From Methylococcales bacterium (GTDB taxonomy: Bacteria; Pseudomonadota; Gammaproteobacteria; Methylococcales; Methylomonadaceae), in NCBI GenBank assembly GCA_023145835.1, contig JAGLDH010000001.1, positions 23,867 through 87,866 on the forward strand: a DNA stretch of 64,000 nt, given 5' to 3'. Below are positions 16,602-25,323 of the stretch, one piece after another. A program made the translations under genes and the position numbers. How positions within the stretch are numbered: the stretch's first letter is position 1; each line of letters opens with the position of its first letter. The notes beneath the pieces are model-generated. The model did not search any database. It was not told the origin of the DNA and saw nothing but the letters and a program-made list of their open reading frames with translations.

Positions 16602-19600
16602 TCATACTCTAACGTTGCTAAACAATTATTCGAATGATAATTTTCTCCGCCCGCACTGGCACTACCTACATTACTTCTTTCACAACCTGCCTTAGCTTTG
16701 AGTCCCTTATTAATTCTATATTGAGCCCACGCTCCATAACGATAAATAATATTATTCACATCAACTGAATACCCTATTGCAGCCGATGAAATAAGATCAA
16801 AGTCTTTACTTACTTTAAATACAGGCCTAAAACTAAAAGAAGTGGAATCAAAAAATTCTGGTGAATAATAGTCATTAGTTTCTTTCTTATTCCACATATA
16901 ATATCCTTCTATTGCGAATTCATAATCAACAGGAATATATCGATTTTTAAATTTATCTCGGTAAACTATTAAATTAAATTGAGGTATTACTTCGATATTA
17001 TCATCATCTATATATCCAGCATCAACGGAATACCACAACGATTGTTTTTTAGAAAAACTCATGTTCCCTGAAACCTGAACCCCATATCGGTCTATATGTT
17101 TAGTCAGAGCTTTACATGCAAGCTTTTCATAAAACAAAGGCCTTTTATAAAGTTGAATATCAATATTACTCTGATCAAATATCAAACGAGAATTAATAAA
17201 GGGTGAAAATATTGTTTTACCATCTAGTTGGTCGACCCTTAACCCACCGCCATATTGTAATGAAGTAGATTTTTCATACATCCCTGAAAGCTCTACTGAC
17301 CCACCAGCCTTTCCTGACTCTACAGTATCGTCATTACAAAACTCATCCTCAAAAGTAAATCCTCCACCTGAAAAATTTATTTCATAAGGCCAGGAATTGT
17401 ATTGAGCTTTAATACGAGGACTGTTAAAGTCAACCCCTACACGATCAGATGTATGATGATAATCCAGTTCAATTCTTTTCGTATCACGAGATGAATAGTA
17501 AAGTATATCTTCAGCAACAAAAGAAGAATGCGCTTTATTTTGACTGAGTTGAACAGGCGTCACAAAAGTATCAGAAAGTACTTTACTCTCTGGACTGAGT
17601 AATTTTTTAACCCCTCCTCCCAAATAAATACCATTAATTACGACATCCTTATTCTTTTCAAGAACATCTAATCGTTTTCTTGCTAATTCATTAAGCTTTG
17701 CTTTTGAATTTTTTTTATTTCCTGATAACTTTGTTGCTGCTTTCGTCTTATTAATAATGTGAGTATAGATTTTCTTAGCTTGTTGATACTTTTCACTTTG
17801 CTCTAAGTTGTATGCATAATGATATTGAATATTCAAATCATTTGGCTTAGCTCGTACAACTCTAGAAAACTCTTTCACTGCCTTACTATAACTACCAATT
17901 TGCCCTAATGCGTAAGCATATCTATGTCTAATATAATAATCATTGGAATACTGATTAAGGTACTTATGATAGAGATGAGCCGCTTCTCTAAAATTTCTTT
18001 CTTTGTATTTTTTATTTGCAACGATTAAATTTTGATCTCTCCCTGCAAGAGGTGCTTTCAATACCTTTTCTTTTAATTTAACCGCTTTTGTAGAATTAGG
18101 ATAATAAGCTTGTAACTTCTTTATTACCTCAAGAGAGTTTTCATTAAACCCATTCCAATGATAATTGTTTGCTAAATTCATCAACGACTTTTCAGTATGT
18201 AATCGATAAGCGTAGCGCTTAAGAAACTTAAACCCAAGGTCAAACTTTTTTTGAGTTAAATAGAGTAACCCCATTGCTTTCTCTACTTTTATATCAGTAC
18301 GTTTAATTCGCCGGTATCGCTCATAATACTGAAGTGCTTTACTATTAAATTTAGCCGCTTCATATAAATTTGCTAATCGTAAAATGACTTGTGCATTATT
18401 AGAATCACCTTTTAACTGTTGTTCATACTGATCAATCAATGGATTATATTTATTTTTTGCAAGCATATAAGCTTCTTGTACAGCCATATTTGATGGATAT
18501 TCTTTTGCTAAAGGAGCTAATATTTTTTGAGCGTTTAACTTATCTCCCTGCCATAGATAAGTATTTCCTAACAATAAACTTACATCACGAACAAAGTCAT
18601 CAGTGTAAGCAAAATCATTATTTACCTCGACCTGGCTCACCAATTTGTTAAGAATTGTTTGTGCTTCTTCTGTACTCCCACCTTTCCAAGACAAGTACTT
18701 GGCTAGTAAAAATTGTGATTCAGGTGTTTGTTGTTCAAAAGACCTAAGCATTTTAATTGCTGAATCAACCTGTTGATTAGAAGCAAATTGTTTAGCAAAA
18801 AACAACTTAACTTCATCATTTTTTGGGTATTCTTTAATAAACTTATATAATAAGTTGTAGGCCTTTTCTTTATTTCCACTCTGAAATAAAGATTGAGTAA
18901 AGCTTTTAATCGTAGCTGTTGAAGGTTTTTCTCGATATTCTTTTTCAGCAACGGCAACACGCCCTTTAAATAAACCAGCCACTTTCTTGGTAAGATTTAT
19001 TGCCTTAGGTTCATTAATATAGTGTTTGTTTATTTCGACAGACACACTATCTGCATCTAGAACTCGACCTTGTTGAATTAAAATCTCAGCTAACTGCAAT
19101 CCTATCTCTAAATCTCCTGTAGAATTAAACAAAGCCTCTAAAGGGCTCGTAGCACATTCAAAGTTTTCTAAGACAGAGCATGTTTCAGCCAAAAGCTTCT
19201 GTACACGTTCATCAGACTGATCCTCGATCATTTCAATCATATTCATCGCTTGTTTGTATTTTTTTTGCTCCACCAATACAGCCGCACAAACAATTTGACT
19301 TTGTTGACTTAAACCAATATTTTTTTCTTCTAATATATTAAAAAGTTGATCGAGTAAATCAAATTCCTTTTTTGAAAATAATTTTTCAACAACAGTGTCA
19401 ACGACAGCTTCATCAGTTAAATCAAGAATATTTAATTCTTGTAATAACTGCTCGCTTTTTTTAGCAGAAAGCCATCTATTCTGGAGCTTTAGTGCCATTC
19501 TATTATCATTTTCCTGCTTTAATGCAATATCAATCAGCTTCTCGGATTTGCTTAGGTTTCCTATTTTAAGATAGTAACTCGCCAATAAAAGCCTAGTTTC

Positions 19601-19708
19601 AATATCATCAGGATTCTCTGTAAGAATAGATTCTAGATACTTTGAATCTAGTGCTATTTCGGCATAAACAGGAGTAACAACAAAAAGTAATAATACTAAT
19701 AATCTCAT
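16592..19708 (-). CDS. TPR/beta-barrel exopolysaccharide exporter (PgaA/PelB/BcsC-like architecture)
   Basis: The 1038-residue protein has a signal peptide (about 1-16, ending VYA), a long tetratricopeptide-repeat region (about 20-680) and a C-terminal beta-strand-rich region (about 690-1038) that should form an outer-membrane barrel. The repeats show the helical A-x3-Y pattern, for example HYAYNLEQSEKYQQAKKIY. The barrel part has alternating aromatic strands and ends NNCLATLEYEWK. This arrangement matches polymer exporters such as PgaA (about 800 residues), PelB and BcsC. The start overlaps the upstream BcsE-like gene by 4 bases and the end overlaps the synthase by 10, so it sits in the middle of one transcription unit. 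Confidence 0.85.
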   Translation of the reverse strand: MRLLVLLLFVVTPVYAEIALDSKYLESILTENPDDIETRLLLASYYLKIGNLSKSEKLIDIALKQENDNRMALKLQNRWLSAKKSEQLLQELNILDLTDEAVVDTVVEKLFSKKEFDLLDQLFNILEEKNIGLSQQSQIVCAAVLVEQKKYKQAMNMIEMIEDQSDERVQKLLAETCSVLENFECATSPLEALFNSTGDLEIGLQLAEILIQQGRVLDADSVSVEINKHYINEPKAINLTKKVAGLFKGRVAVAEKEYREKPSTATIKSFTQSLFQSGNKEKAYNLLYKFIKEYPKNDEVKLFFAKQFASNQQVDSAIKMLRSFEQQTPESQFLLAKYLSWKGGSTEEAQTILNKLVSQVEVNNDFAYTDDFVRDVSLLLGNTYLWQGDKLNAQKILAPLAKEYPSNMAVQEAYMLAKNKYNPLIDQYEQQLKGDSNNAQVILRLANLYEAAKFNSKALQYYERYRRIKRTDIKVEKAMGLLYLTQKKFDLGFKFLKRYAYRLHTEKSLMNLANNYHWNGFNENSLEVIKKLQAYYPNSTKAVKLKEKVLKAPLAGRDQNLIVANKKYKERNFREAAHLYHKYLNQYSNDYYIRHRYAYALGQIGSYSKAVKEFSRVVRAKPNDLNIQYHYAYNLEQSEKYQQAKKIYTHIINKTKAATKLSGNKKNSKAKLNELARKRLDVLEKNKDVVINGIYLGGGVKKLLSPESKVLSDTFVTPVQLSQNKAHSSFVAEDILYYSSRDTKRIELDYHHTSDRVGVDFNSPRIKAQYNSWPYEINFSGGGFTFEDEFCNDDTVESGKAGGSVELSGMYEKSTSLQYGGGLRVDQLDGKTIFSPFINSRLIFDQSNIDIQLYKRPLFYEKLACKALTKHIDRYGVQVSGNMSFSKKQSLWYSVDAGYIDDDNIEVIPQFNLIVYRDKFKNRYIPVDYEFAIEGYYMWNKKETNDYYSPEFFDSTSFSFRPVFKVSKDFDLISSAAIGYSVDVNNIIYRYGAWAQYRINKGLKAKAGCERSNVGSASAGGENYHSNNCLATLEYEWK

Positions 19709-21099
19709 TTAGTTTTATTTTGATAATCAAAACTATATTTCACGGCATCCTTAGATCCAATCATTTTTACATTTTCACTAATTGCAGAAAATTTTGCCTC
19801 TATTGCAGGCCTATTTTTTTCCATTGTATTAACTAAAAACAAATAAATTAATTTTTCTTCCTTGTTAATAAGTGCCACATCAAAAGCTCGACCAAGATTT
19901 TTTTTCACATCCTCTGCCGAAAGAGTCGCTTCGTATTTAAATTTAAAGACTGTAAAGAAAAGGTTCTTACATAAAAAAGCAACAATAAACTTTTGAAATA
20001 TTCCTTGGTCATATATCACATAAGTTTTATTGGGAATTTTTTGCATTTCATCACTATAAAAAGGTACCCCTAAGGCTCTTTCTATTGACAATATAAGATC
20101 TTCAATATAAAAATCTTTTTCCTGAACATCACAAAAGCCACTTTGCAAAATCTCAGCTTTATCTTGTCTTCTCAAAATAGATCGTGGAGAAATAAAAAGC
20201 ACTTTGACATTGCTGTTTTTCACCGACTTACTTATTTTTTTTAGCTCAGCTATTGATTGATGTTCTGAAGGATTAAAAATAACGAGTTGTGGCTCATCAC
20301 TTATTACATTCATAATCTCAGTTAAATGAGGTTCAACCTGGCTTAATGTAAAGTTATTACCATCAAACAAGTATTTCACCACTCCTGCTAAAGTAGAAGA
20401 TTGACTAGCCAATATTATTCGGTAAACTTTGGATTCTTGATCATCTTGCTCCCCATATTTATTGGGTACCAAATCAAATTGTTTTGTTTTCGCATTTAAT
20501 TCAAAAGAAAATTTTGAATGTTGAACTGAAAACAAAGAAGAAACCAGCTCCACATCCCGTGCTTTAGCATCATAAAGTCTTTTAGAAATAACAAATTCTG
20601 AATCAATATTTTTTTCAAAATATTCATAAATATAATGGGAGTTGTTATTCCCCGTACTAACAGTAAAAATCAATGATTTTTCTGCTGCCTGAGCAATAGT
20701 AATCATATTAAAAAGAAAATTTTCAATTTCATTAGCATCATGAATCTCAAAAAACTCATCAACCCTATGAATAATAACAAGCTCTCTTGCACCGCCTATT
20801 ATTTTTTCAATATCTTTTAAAAGAAAAGCATAGCCATATTTATTTTTTAATAACTTCCAATTTTCTCTTAGATTATATTGATCAATTCGTTCTAAAATAG
20901 ATTGTAAATTTGAATTTAACTGTAAAGTAGCCTGCCTTTTTTTATTGAAAAAATTTTTACTAAAAGGGCTAATTAAAGTAACGGGGTTTTGCGTCATCTG
21001 TGAAGCACAATACATGGCAAACGTTAATTTACCACTTTGCCTGTCACCGGAAATGGCAATAGAACTAAGTGACTGAAAATCTTCAAAATATTTATTCAT
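19705..21099 (-). CDS. BcsE-like regulator with degenerate P-loop and receiver-like domains
   Basis: The 464-residue cytoplasmic protein starts with a RecA/P-loop-like domain (about 10-215): a degenerate Walker A, SGDRQSGKLT (17-26, Leu at the usual Ser/Thr place), and a Walker B-like ELVIIHRVDEF. A receiver-like domain follows (about 225-345) with PRSILRRQDKAEILQSGFCD. This contains an RxxD motif, R310-R-Q-D313, of the kind that binds c-di-GMP. A last alpha/beta domain occupies about 360-464. Domain order, boundaries and the LRxQD segment recall BcsE (523 residues), the c-di-GMP sensor of cellulose synthesis. It is the first gene of the polysaccharide operon. Homology is inferred by eye and a weaker P-loop ATPase alternative remains. 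Confidence 0.6.
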   Translation of the reverse strand: MNKYFEDFQSLSSIAISGDRQSGKLTFAMYCASQMTQNPVTLISPFSKNFFNKKRQATLQLNSNLQSILERIDQYNLRENWKLLKNKYGYAFLLKDIEKIIGGARELVIIHRVDEFFEIHDANEIENFLFNMITIAQAAEKSLIFTVSTGNNNSHYIYEYFEKNIDSEFVISKRLYDAKARDVELVSSLFSVQHSKFSFELNAKTKQFDLVPNKYGEQDDQESKVYRIILASQSSTLAGVVKYLFDGNNFTLSQVEPHLTEIMNVISDEPQLVIFNPSEHQSIAELKKISKSVKNSNVKVLFISPRSILRRQDKAEILQSGFCDVQEKDFYIEDLILSIERALGVPFYSDEMQKIPNKTYVIYDQGIFQKFIVAFLCKNLFFTVFKFKYEATLSAEDVKKNLGRAFDVALINKEEKLIYLFLVNTMEKNRPAIEAKFSAISENVKMIGSKDAVKYSFDYQNKTK

Positions 21100-21809
21100 T
21101 TACAACATCATTTCCGCAAATAATATTCAGACAGACAACCCATCTAATTAAACCTTCTTGATAAAGTATAGTACAGTTATTTATTTAAAAACATTAATCA
21201 CTTTACTCTTAACTATCAAGTACAAAGTCAGATTATACAGTTAATAAAGTTAGTACAAGCTGAACAAGGAAGCTTCTTTCATATCTAATAAAAAGTATAT
21301 TTGATCCATTATTTTTCCACTAATAAAATAAATTATACGTATACATTAAAAACAACACATCTCCCATAAAGCCAATCTTTAATAAATAACTAATAATATC
21401 AACAAAATAAACCTACAGTTAAAAAAAGTTTTTATTATTTTTTAAAACAAATGAACCATCCGACAAAATAAACATCTTTCAAAAAAAGACTTAGCTCGAT
21501 GCTAAACCTAAATATAACCCTTTAATTTAATTGCCAATATCCTTTTTTATCCTCTATTTTTGATCATCAGGTAATGATAATTCAATTTTATTTATGTTAA
21601 CAGTGCTTAAGAAGACAATAAAAACTGCCTATTGTTTTTTTTACCAAAATTTATTTTCGATTTTACTGTGTAATATTTCAACTTAAAACAGCTAAGTAAC
21701 ATCCTGAAAAATATAATTATTTAATTTCCTATTTTTTATCTTCTATTGCCCCCTGCCTAATCAACCCTAAGTCATTGTAGAAAAAGAAAGTATTTATCAG
21801 AAATCATTC
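21100..21809. other. AT-rich divergent intergenic region
   Basis: About 700 bases lie between the start of the polysaccharide operon (minus) and the mraZ promoter (plus). I see no open frame of note, no tRNA, no strong inverted repeat and no DnaA-box cluster. It probably holds the minus-strand promoter of the polysaccharide operon, for instance around the TATACT-like element read on the minus strand near 21165-21175, but I could not fix one. Confidence 0.6.
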
Positions 21810-21838
21810 TTGACGTTCAATAGATAGAAAACTATAGT
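21810..21838 (+). promoter_or_regulatory. Sigma70-type promoter of the dcw cluster
   Basis: TTGACG (21810-21815) and TATAGT (21833-21838) are spaced by exactly 17 bases. They lie about 60 bases before the mraZ start, so transcription should begin near 21845, just ahead of the MraZ-type repeats. This is the best promoter seen in the window. Confidence 0.7.
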
Positions 21839-21849
21839 TGTACCTAAAG

Positions 21850-21872
21850 TGGGAAAAAGTGGGAAAATAGGG
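21850..21872 (+). promoter_or_regulatory. mraZ: MraZ-binding direct repeats
   Basis: TGGG (21850), TGGG (21860) and a degenerate AGGG (21869) recur at 9-10 base intervals just upstream of mraZ, with another TGGGG at 21888. MraZ is known to bind TGGGN direct repeats before its own gene and to repress the dcw operon. Here they lie at the start of the transcript, a position suited to autoregulation. Confidence 0.7.
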
Positions 21873-21898
21873 TTTTTTTTGTTTATCTGGGGGTTTTT

Positions 21899-22366
21899 GT
21901 GTTTCGAGGCGTTAGTTCAATCAATTTGGATTCTAAAGGGCGACTTGCAATTCCAACTCGATACCGGGCGGAATTACAAGATGCTTGCGATCGCCAGATG
22001 ATTGTAACCGTTGCTGTTGATGACAAATGTGTCGGTGAGGCAGGCTGCCTCTGGCTATACCCTTTACCTGAGTGGGACAAACTTGAAAATACCATTAGTA
22101 AGCTACCAACTCTAAATAAAATGGCTGTAAAACTACGCAGATTTCTAATAGGTAACGCCAGTGAATGTGAAATGGATGGCCAAGGCAGACTGTTATTACC
22201 TGAAAAATTAAGGACTTTTTCTGGAATGGAAAAACGAGTTGTTTTGGTCGGCCAGTTAAACAAGTTTGAAATATGGAATGAAACAGCTTGGACAGATAAA
22301 GAAAGTGAATGGATGAATGGAGATGACACAGAAGGACTTGAGGAACTTGGTTCCTTATCATTTTAA
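21899..22366 (+). CDS. mraZ: Transcriptional regulator MraZ
   Basis: The 155-residue protein has two SpoVT/AbrB-like halves: FRGVSSINLDSKGRLAIPTRYR (about 2-23) and the matching SECEMDGQGRLLLPEKLR (about 82-99). The repeated D-x-(K/Q)-GRL-x-(I/L)-P motif is diagnostic. Length is normal. The start is GTG, with a G-rich but weak ribosome site. MraZ forms ring-shaped oligomers and represses the division cluster through the upstream TGGG repeats. It is the first gene of the operon, and its stop overlaps the rsmH ATG by one base. Confidence 0.96.
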   Translation: MFRGVSSINLDSKGRLAIPTRYRAELQDACDRQMIVTVAVDDKCVGEAGCLWLYPLPEWDKLENTISKLPTLNKMAVKLRRFLIGNASECEMDGQGRLLLPEKLRTFSGMEKRVVLVGQLNKFEIWNETAWTDKESEWMNGDDTEGLEELGSLSF

Positions 22367-23292
22367 TGGAGCATTTATCCGTATTATTTAAAGAATCTAT
22401 ACAAGAACTGAACATACAGCCTGATGGTCATTATATAGATTGTACTTTTGGGCGAGGGGGTCATAGCCAAGGAATTCTGGCCAAGTTGAGTGAAAAAGGC
22501 AGGCTATTAGCATTCGATCGAGATATAGATGCGGTTAACTCATCGCTAGCTAAAGCAATGAGCAAAGATTCAAGGTTTAATTTACACCATGGATGTTTTT
22601 CTGACTTGGAAGAGGTTGTAACTCAGTTCGGTTGGCAGGGAAAGGTAGATGGCGTATTAATGGACTTAGGTGTTTCATCGCCCCAACTAGATGACTCTTC
22701 AAGAGGATTTAGTTTTTTACGAAATGGACCGCTTGATATGCGCATGGATACTAGCAAAGGAATATCCGCAGCAAAATGGCTTACACAAGTTGATGAGAAA
22801 CTTTTAGTTACCGTGTTATTTGAATATGGAGAAGAGCGTTTTGCTAGGCAAATTGCTAAAGCAATAATTGAAAAAAGACAAAGTTATCAGATTAATACGA
22901 CTCATGATTTAGCACGATTAATTGAGGAGGTTATTCCAAAACGTGAAAAAAACAAACATCCTGCAACAAGGAGTTTTCAGGCAATACGAATTGAAATTAA
23001 TAACGAACTAGAGGAAATTAAAACAGGTTTACAGCAGTCAGTTAATGTTTTAAGCCCTAAAGGCAGACTAGTCGTTATCTCCTTTCATTCACTAGAAGAC
23101 AGGATTGTTAAACGTTTTATTAGAAACGAATCTGGACGGAAGTTTAACCCAGGTAAGTTACCAATAAAAGAAGTAGATATTGAGCAAGGAGTATTAATAA
23201 AAATGGGGAAACCAATTAAAGCCTCAAAATTAGAATTACAAAAAAACCCAAGAGCCAGAAGTGCTGTTATGCGCGTGGCAGAAAGAGTGTAG
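22366..23292 (+). CDS. rsmH: 16S rRNA m4C1402 methyltransferase RsmH (MraW)
   Basis: The 308-residue enzyme N4-methylates C1402 in the decoding centre of 16S rRNA. The SAM site is DCTFGRGGHS (about 25-34) and LLAFDRDIDA. VDGVLMDLGVSSPQLDDSSRGFSF is the family signature, and VVISFHSLEDRIVKRF and NPRARSAVMRVAE form the C-terminal end. Length and motifs are standard. It starts on the last base of the mraZ stop and ends within the upstream part of ftsL. Confidence 0.97.
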   Translation: MEHLSVLFKESIQELNIQPDGHYIDCTFGRGGHSQGILAKLSEKGRLLAFDRDIDAVNSSLAKAMSKDSRFNLHHGCFSDLEEVVTQFGWQGKVDGVLMDLGVSSPQLDDSSRGFSFLRNGPLDMRMDTSKGISAAKWLTQVDEKLLVTVLFEYGEERFARQIAKAIIEKRQSYQINTTHDLARLIEEVIPKREKNKHPATRSFQAIRIEINNELEEIKTGLQQSVNVLSPKGRLVVISFHSLEDRIVKRFIRNESGRKFNPGKLPIKEVDIEQGVLIKMGKPIKASKLELQKNPRARSAVMRVAERV

Positions 23293-23563
23293 TTATTTGT
23301 TTTATTCTAAAGTTTGGTTGGCATTAATTGTATTATTACTTATATCTGCAATGGCAGTTATTTTAAGCAAATACCGATCACGATCGTTATTTATAGAGAT
23401 TCAAAAACAAGAAAAAACTTTAGATAACTATGAAATAGCGTGGGGGCAATTACAACTAGAATTAATGACCTTAAAAGAAGAAAACAGAGTCGAGCGAGTG
23501 GCTAAAAAACAATTGAAATTAAGAATACCAGAACGTAAAAATATTATTTATCTTAAGCCTTAA
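23261..23563 (+). CDS. ftsL: Cell division protein FtsL
   Basis: This bitopic membrane protein of the divisome complexes with FtsB and FtsQ and helps activate FtsWI. The 100-residue product has a short N-terminus, one membrane helix (about 18-38, VWLALIVLLLISAMAVIL) and a periplasmic leucine-zipper-like coiled coil (about 45-90), ending in the usual LKLRIPERKNIIYLKP segment. Position between rsmH and ftsI confirms the call. The ATG used overlaps rsmH by 32 bases; a TTG at 23297 would give a shorter form, and the true start is not certain. Confidence 0.9.
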   Translation: MLLCAWQKECSYLFYSKVWLALIVLLLISAMAVILSKYRSRSLFIEIQKQEKTLDNYEIAWGQLQLELMTLKEENRVERVAKKQLKLRIPERKNIIYLKP

Positions 23564-25323
23564 TGATGGTGGGCTTGAAATATACAAAAACAGAACGAGT
23601 AAAGCCAGCTGCTTTTGCTATAAGAAAAAAATTACTACTAAGTTTAATGTTATTTTCAATGGTATTACTTGTTAGTAGAGCTGTTTTTTTACAAATTATT
23701 AACACCCAGTTTCTACAGAAACAAGGTGATAGACGCCATATTGGAGTTGCTTCTGTTTCAGCATATAGAGGGAAAATTTTAGACCGAAATAATAAGCCAT
23801 TAGCTATTAGTACTCCTGTAGAGTCGGTCTGGATCAACCCGCAGCATATTGAAGAGGATGAAAAAGATAAACTTAAACAAATAGCCAAGCTATTAAAAAT
23901 TTCAGATAAGAGAATTACAAGCCTGTTAAATGCAAATAGTAAAAAACGATTTGCTTATTTAAAGCGACGAATAAACCCTAACTTGGTAAAAAAAATAAAG
24001 GGCTTGAATGTAAAAGGAGTCTATTTTGAAAGGGAATTTAAACGTTTTTACCCCTCAGGAGCTGCTTCTGCTCATGTTGTGGGATTTACAAGTGTAGATG
24101 ATGTCGGCCAAGAAGGAATGGAACGGGCTTACGAACAGAGTTTAAAAGGTGTTGCAGGTAAAAAAAGAGTTATTAGAGATGGCAAACGTAGAGTTATTAA
24201 AGATATTGAAAATATTAAAGCGCCTATTTCCGGACAAGATCTTGTTTTAAGCATAGATCACCGACTTCAATATCTTGCTTTTAAAGCTTTACAGTCAGGA
24301 TTTATAGAACATAAAGCATTTTCTGCATCATTAGTTATCTTAGATGCTAAAAATGGACAGGTTTTAGCTGCGGTCAGCCAACCCGCCTACAACCCTAACA
24401 ATAGAAAAGGATTAAAAGGCAGGTTATATAGAAATAGAGCGATGCTGGATATTTATGAACCAGGATCAACAGTAAAACCTTTTGTTATTGCGGCAGCATT
24501 AGACGGTGGGTTTATAGATGAAGACATCCAAGTTGAAACACATGGGTTTTACAGGGTTGGACGAAATTTAGTTAAGGATATACATGATTATGGCACCTTG
24601 GATTTAATGCATATTTTAAAAAAGTCTAGCAATGTAGCTGTAAGCAAAATCGCATTAATGATGCCAAGCGAGTATTTCTGGAGTAAATACAAGCAATTAG
24701 GCTTTGGTAACTCAGCAAACGTTGGATTTCCTGGTGAACCTAGTGGTAAATTATTGGATTTTCAAACATGGCATGATTTTGAACAAGCTACTTTATCCTA
24801 TGGATATGGTGTTTCATCATCTACTCTGCAGCTAGCAAGAGCTTATACTGCTTTAGCTGATGATGGAATTTTACATTCTGTTAGCTTGCTAAAACAGGAA
24901 AAGGATCAGTATGCAACAAGAGTATTTAGTAAAAAAACGGCTAAAAAAGTAAGAGAAATGCTTGAGCATGTCATAAAAAAAGATGGAACAGCTCCTCAAG
25001 CAAATGTTGATGGCTACAGGGTAGCAGGAAAAACAGGAACCGTAAAAAAGGCCATGGCAGGAGGTTACTCTGATGATCGCTATTTAGCAGTTTTTGCAGG
25101 ATTGGCTCCAGTGAGTGACCCACGCTTCGTAATTGCCGTCATGGTTGACGAACCTACCGCAGGAAAATACTACGGAGGACAGGTTGCAGCCCCTATCTTT
25201 GCCAAAGTAATGGCTGGAGCATTAAGAACATATGGTGTAGAACCAGATAAAGAGGATACCGTCCCTGTATTACTAACAAATGAAAATAAACCTAACGGAA
25301 TTATTAAACGGGATAACAGATGA
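23563..25323 (+). CDS. ftsI: Septal peptidoglycan transpeptidase FtsI (PBP3)
   Basis: The 586-residue class B penicillin-binding protein has one N-terminal membrane helix (about 24-45), a dimerisation/pedestal domain and a transpeptidase domain. The active-site triad is intact: PGSTVKPF with the SxxK serine (about residue 306), SSNVA and GKTGTVKK. ASAHVVGFTSVDDVGQEGMER is the family's pedestal signature. It crosslinks septal peptidoglycan together with FtsW. The stop overlaps the murE start by 44 bases, an unusually long overlap in this cluster. Confidence 0.97.
   Translation: MMVGLKYTKTERVKPAAFAIRKKLLLSLMLFSMVLLVSRAVFLQIINTQFLQKQGDRRHIGVASVSAYRGKILDRNNKPLAISTPVESVWINPQHIEEDEKDKLKQIAKLLKISDKRITSLLNANSKKRFAYLKRRINPNLVKKIKGLNVKGVYFEREFKRFYPSGAASAHVVGFTSVDDVGQEGMERAYEQSLKGVAGKKRVIRDGKRRVIKDIENIKAPISGQDLVLSIDHRLQYLAFKALQSGFIEHKAFSASLVILDAKNGQVLAAVSQPAYNPNNRKGLKGRLYRNRAMLDIYEPGSTVKPFVIAAALDGGFIDEDIQVETHGFYRVGRNLVKDIHDYGTLDLMHILKKSSNVAVSKIALMMPSEYFWSKYKQLGFGNSANVGFPGEPSGKLLDFQTWHDFEQATLSYGYGVSSSTLQLARAYTALADDGILHSVSLLKQEKDQYATRVFSKKTAKKVREMLEHVIKKDGTAPQANVDGYRVAGKTGTVKKAMAGGYSDDRYLAVFAGLAPVSDPRFVIAVMVDEPTAGKYYGGQVAAPIFAKVMAGALRTYGVEPDKEDTVPVLLTNENKPNGIIKRDNR

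Noticed and set aside
21100..21898. Possible replication origin in the AT-rich intergenic region
   Set aside because: No DnaA-box cluster, and no dnaA, dnaN or gidA genes nearby; the AT richness matches other gaps here.
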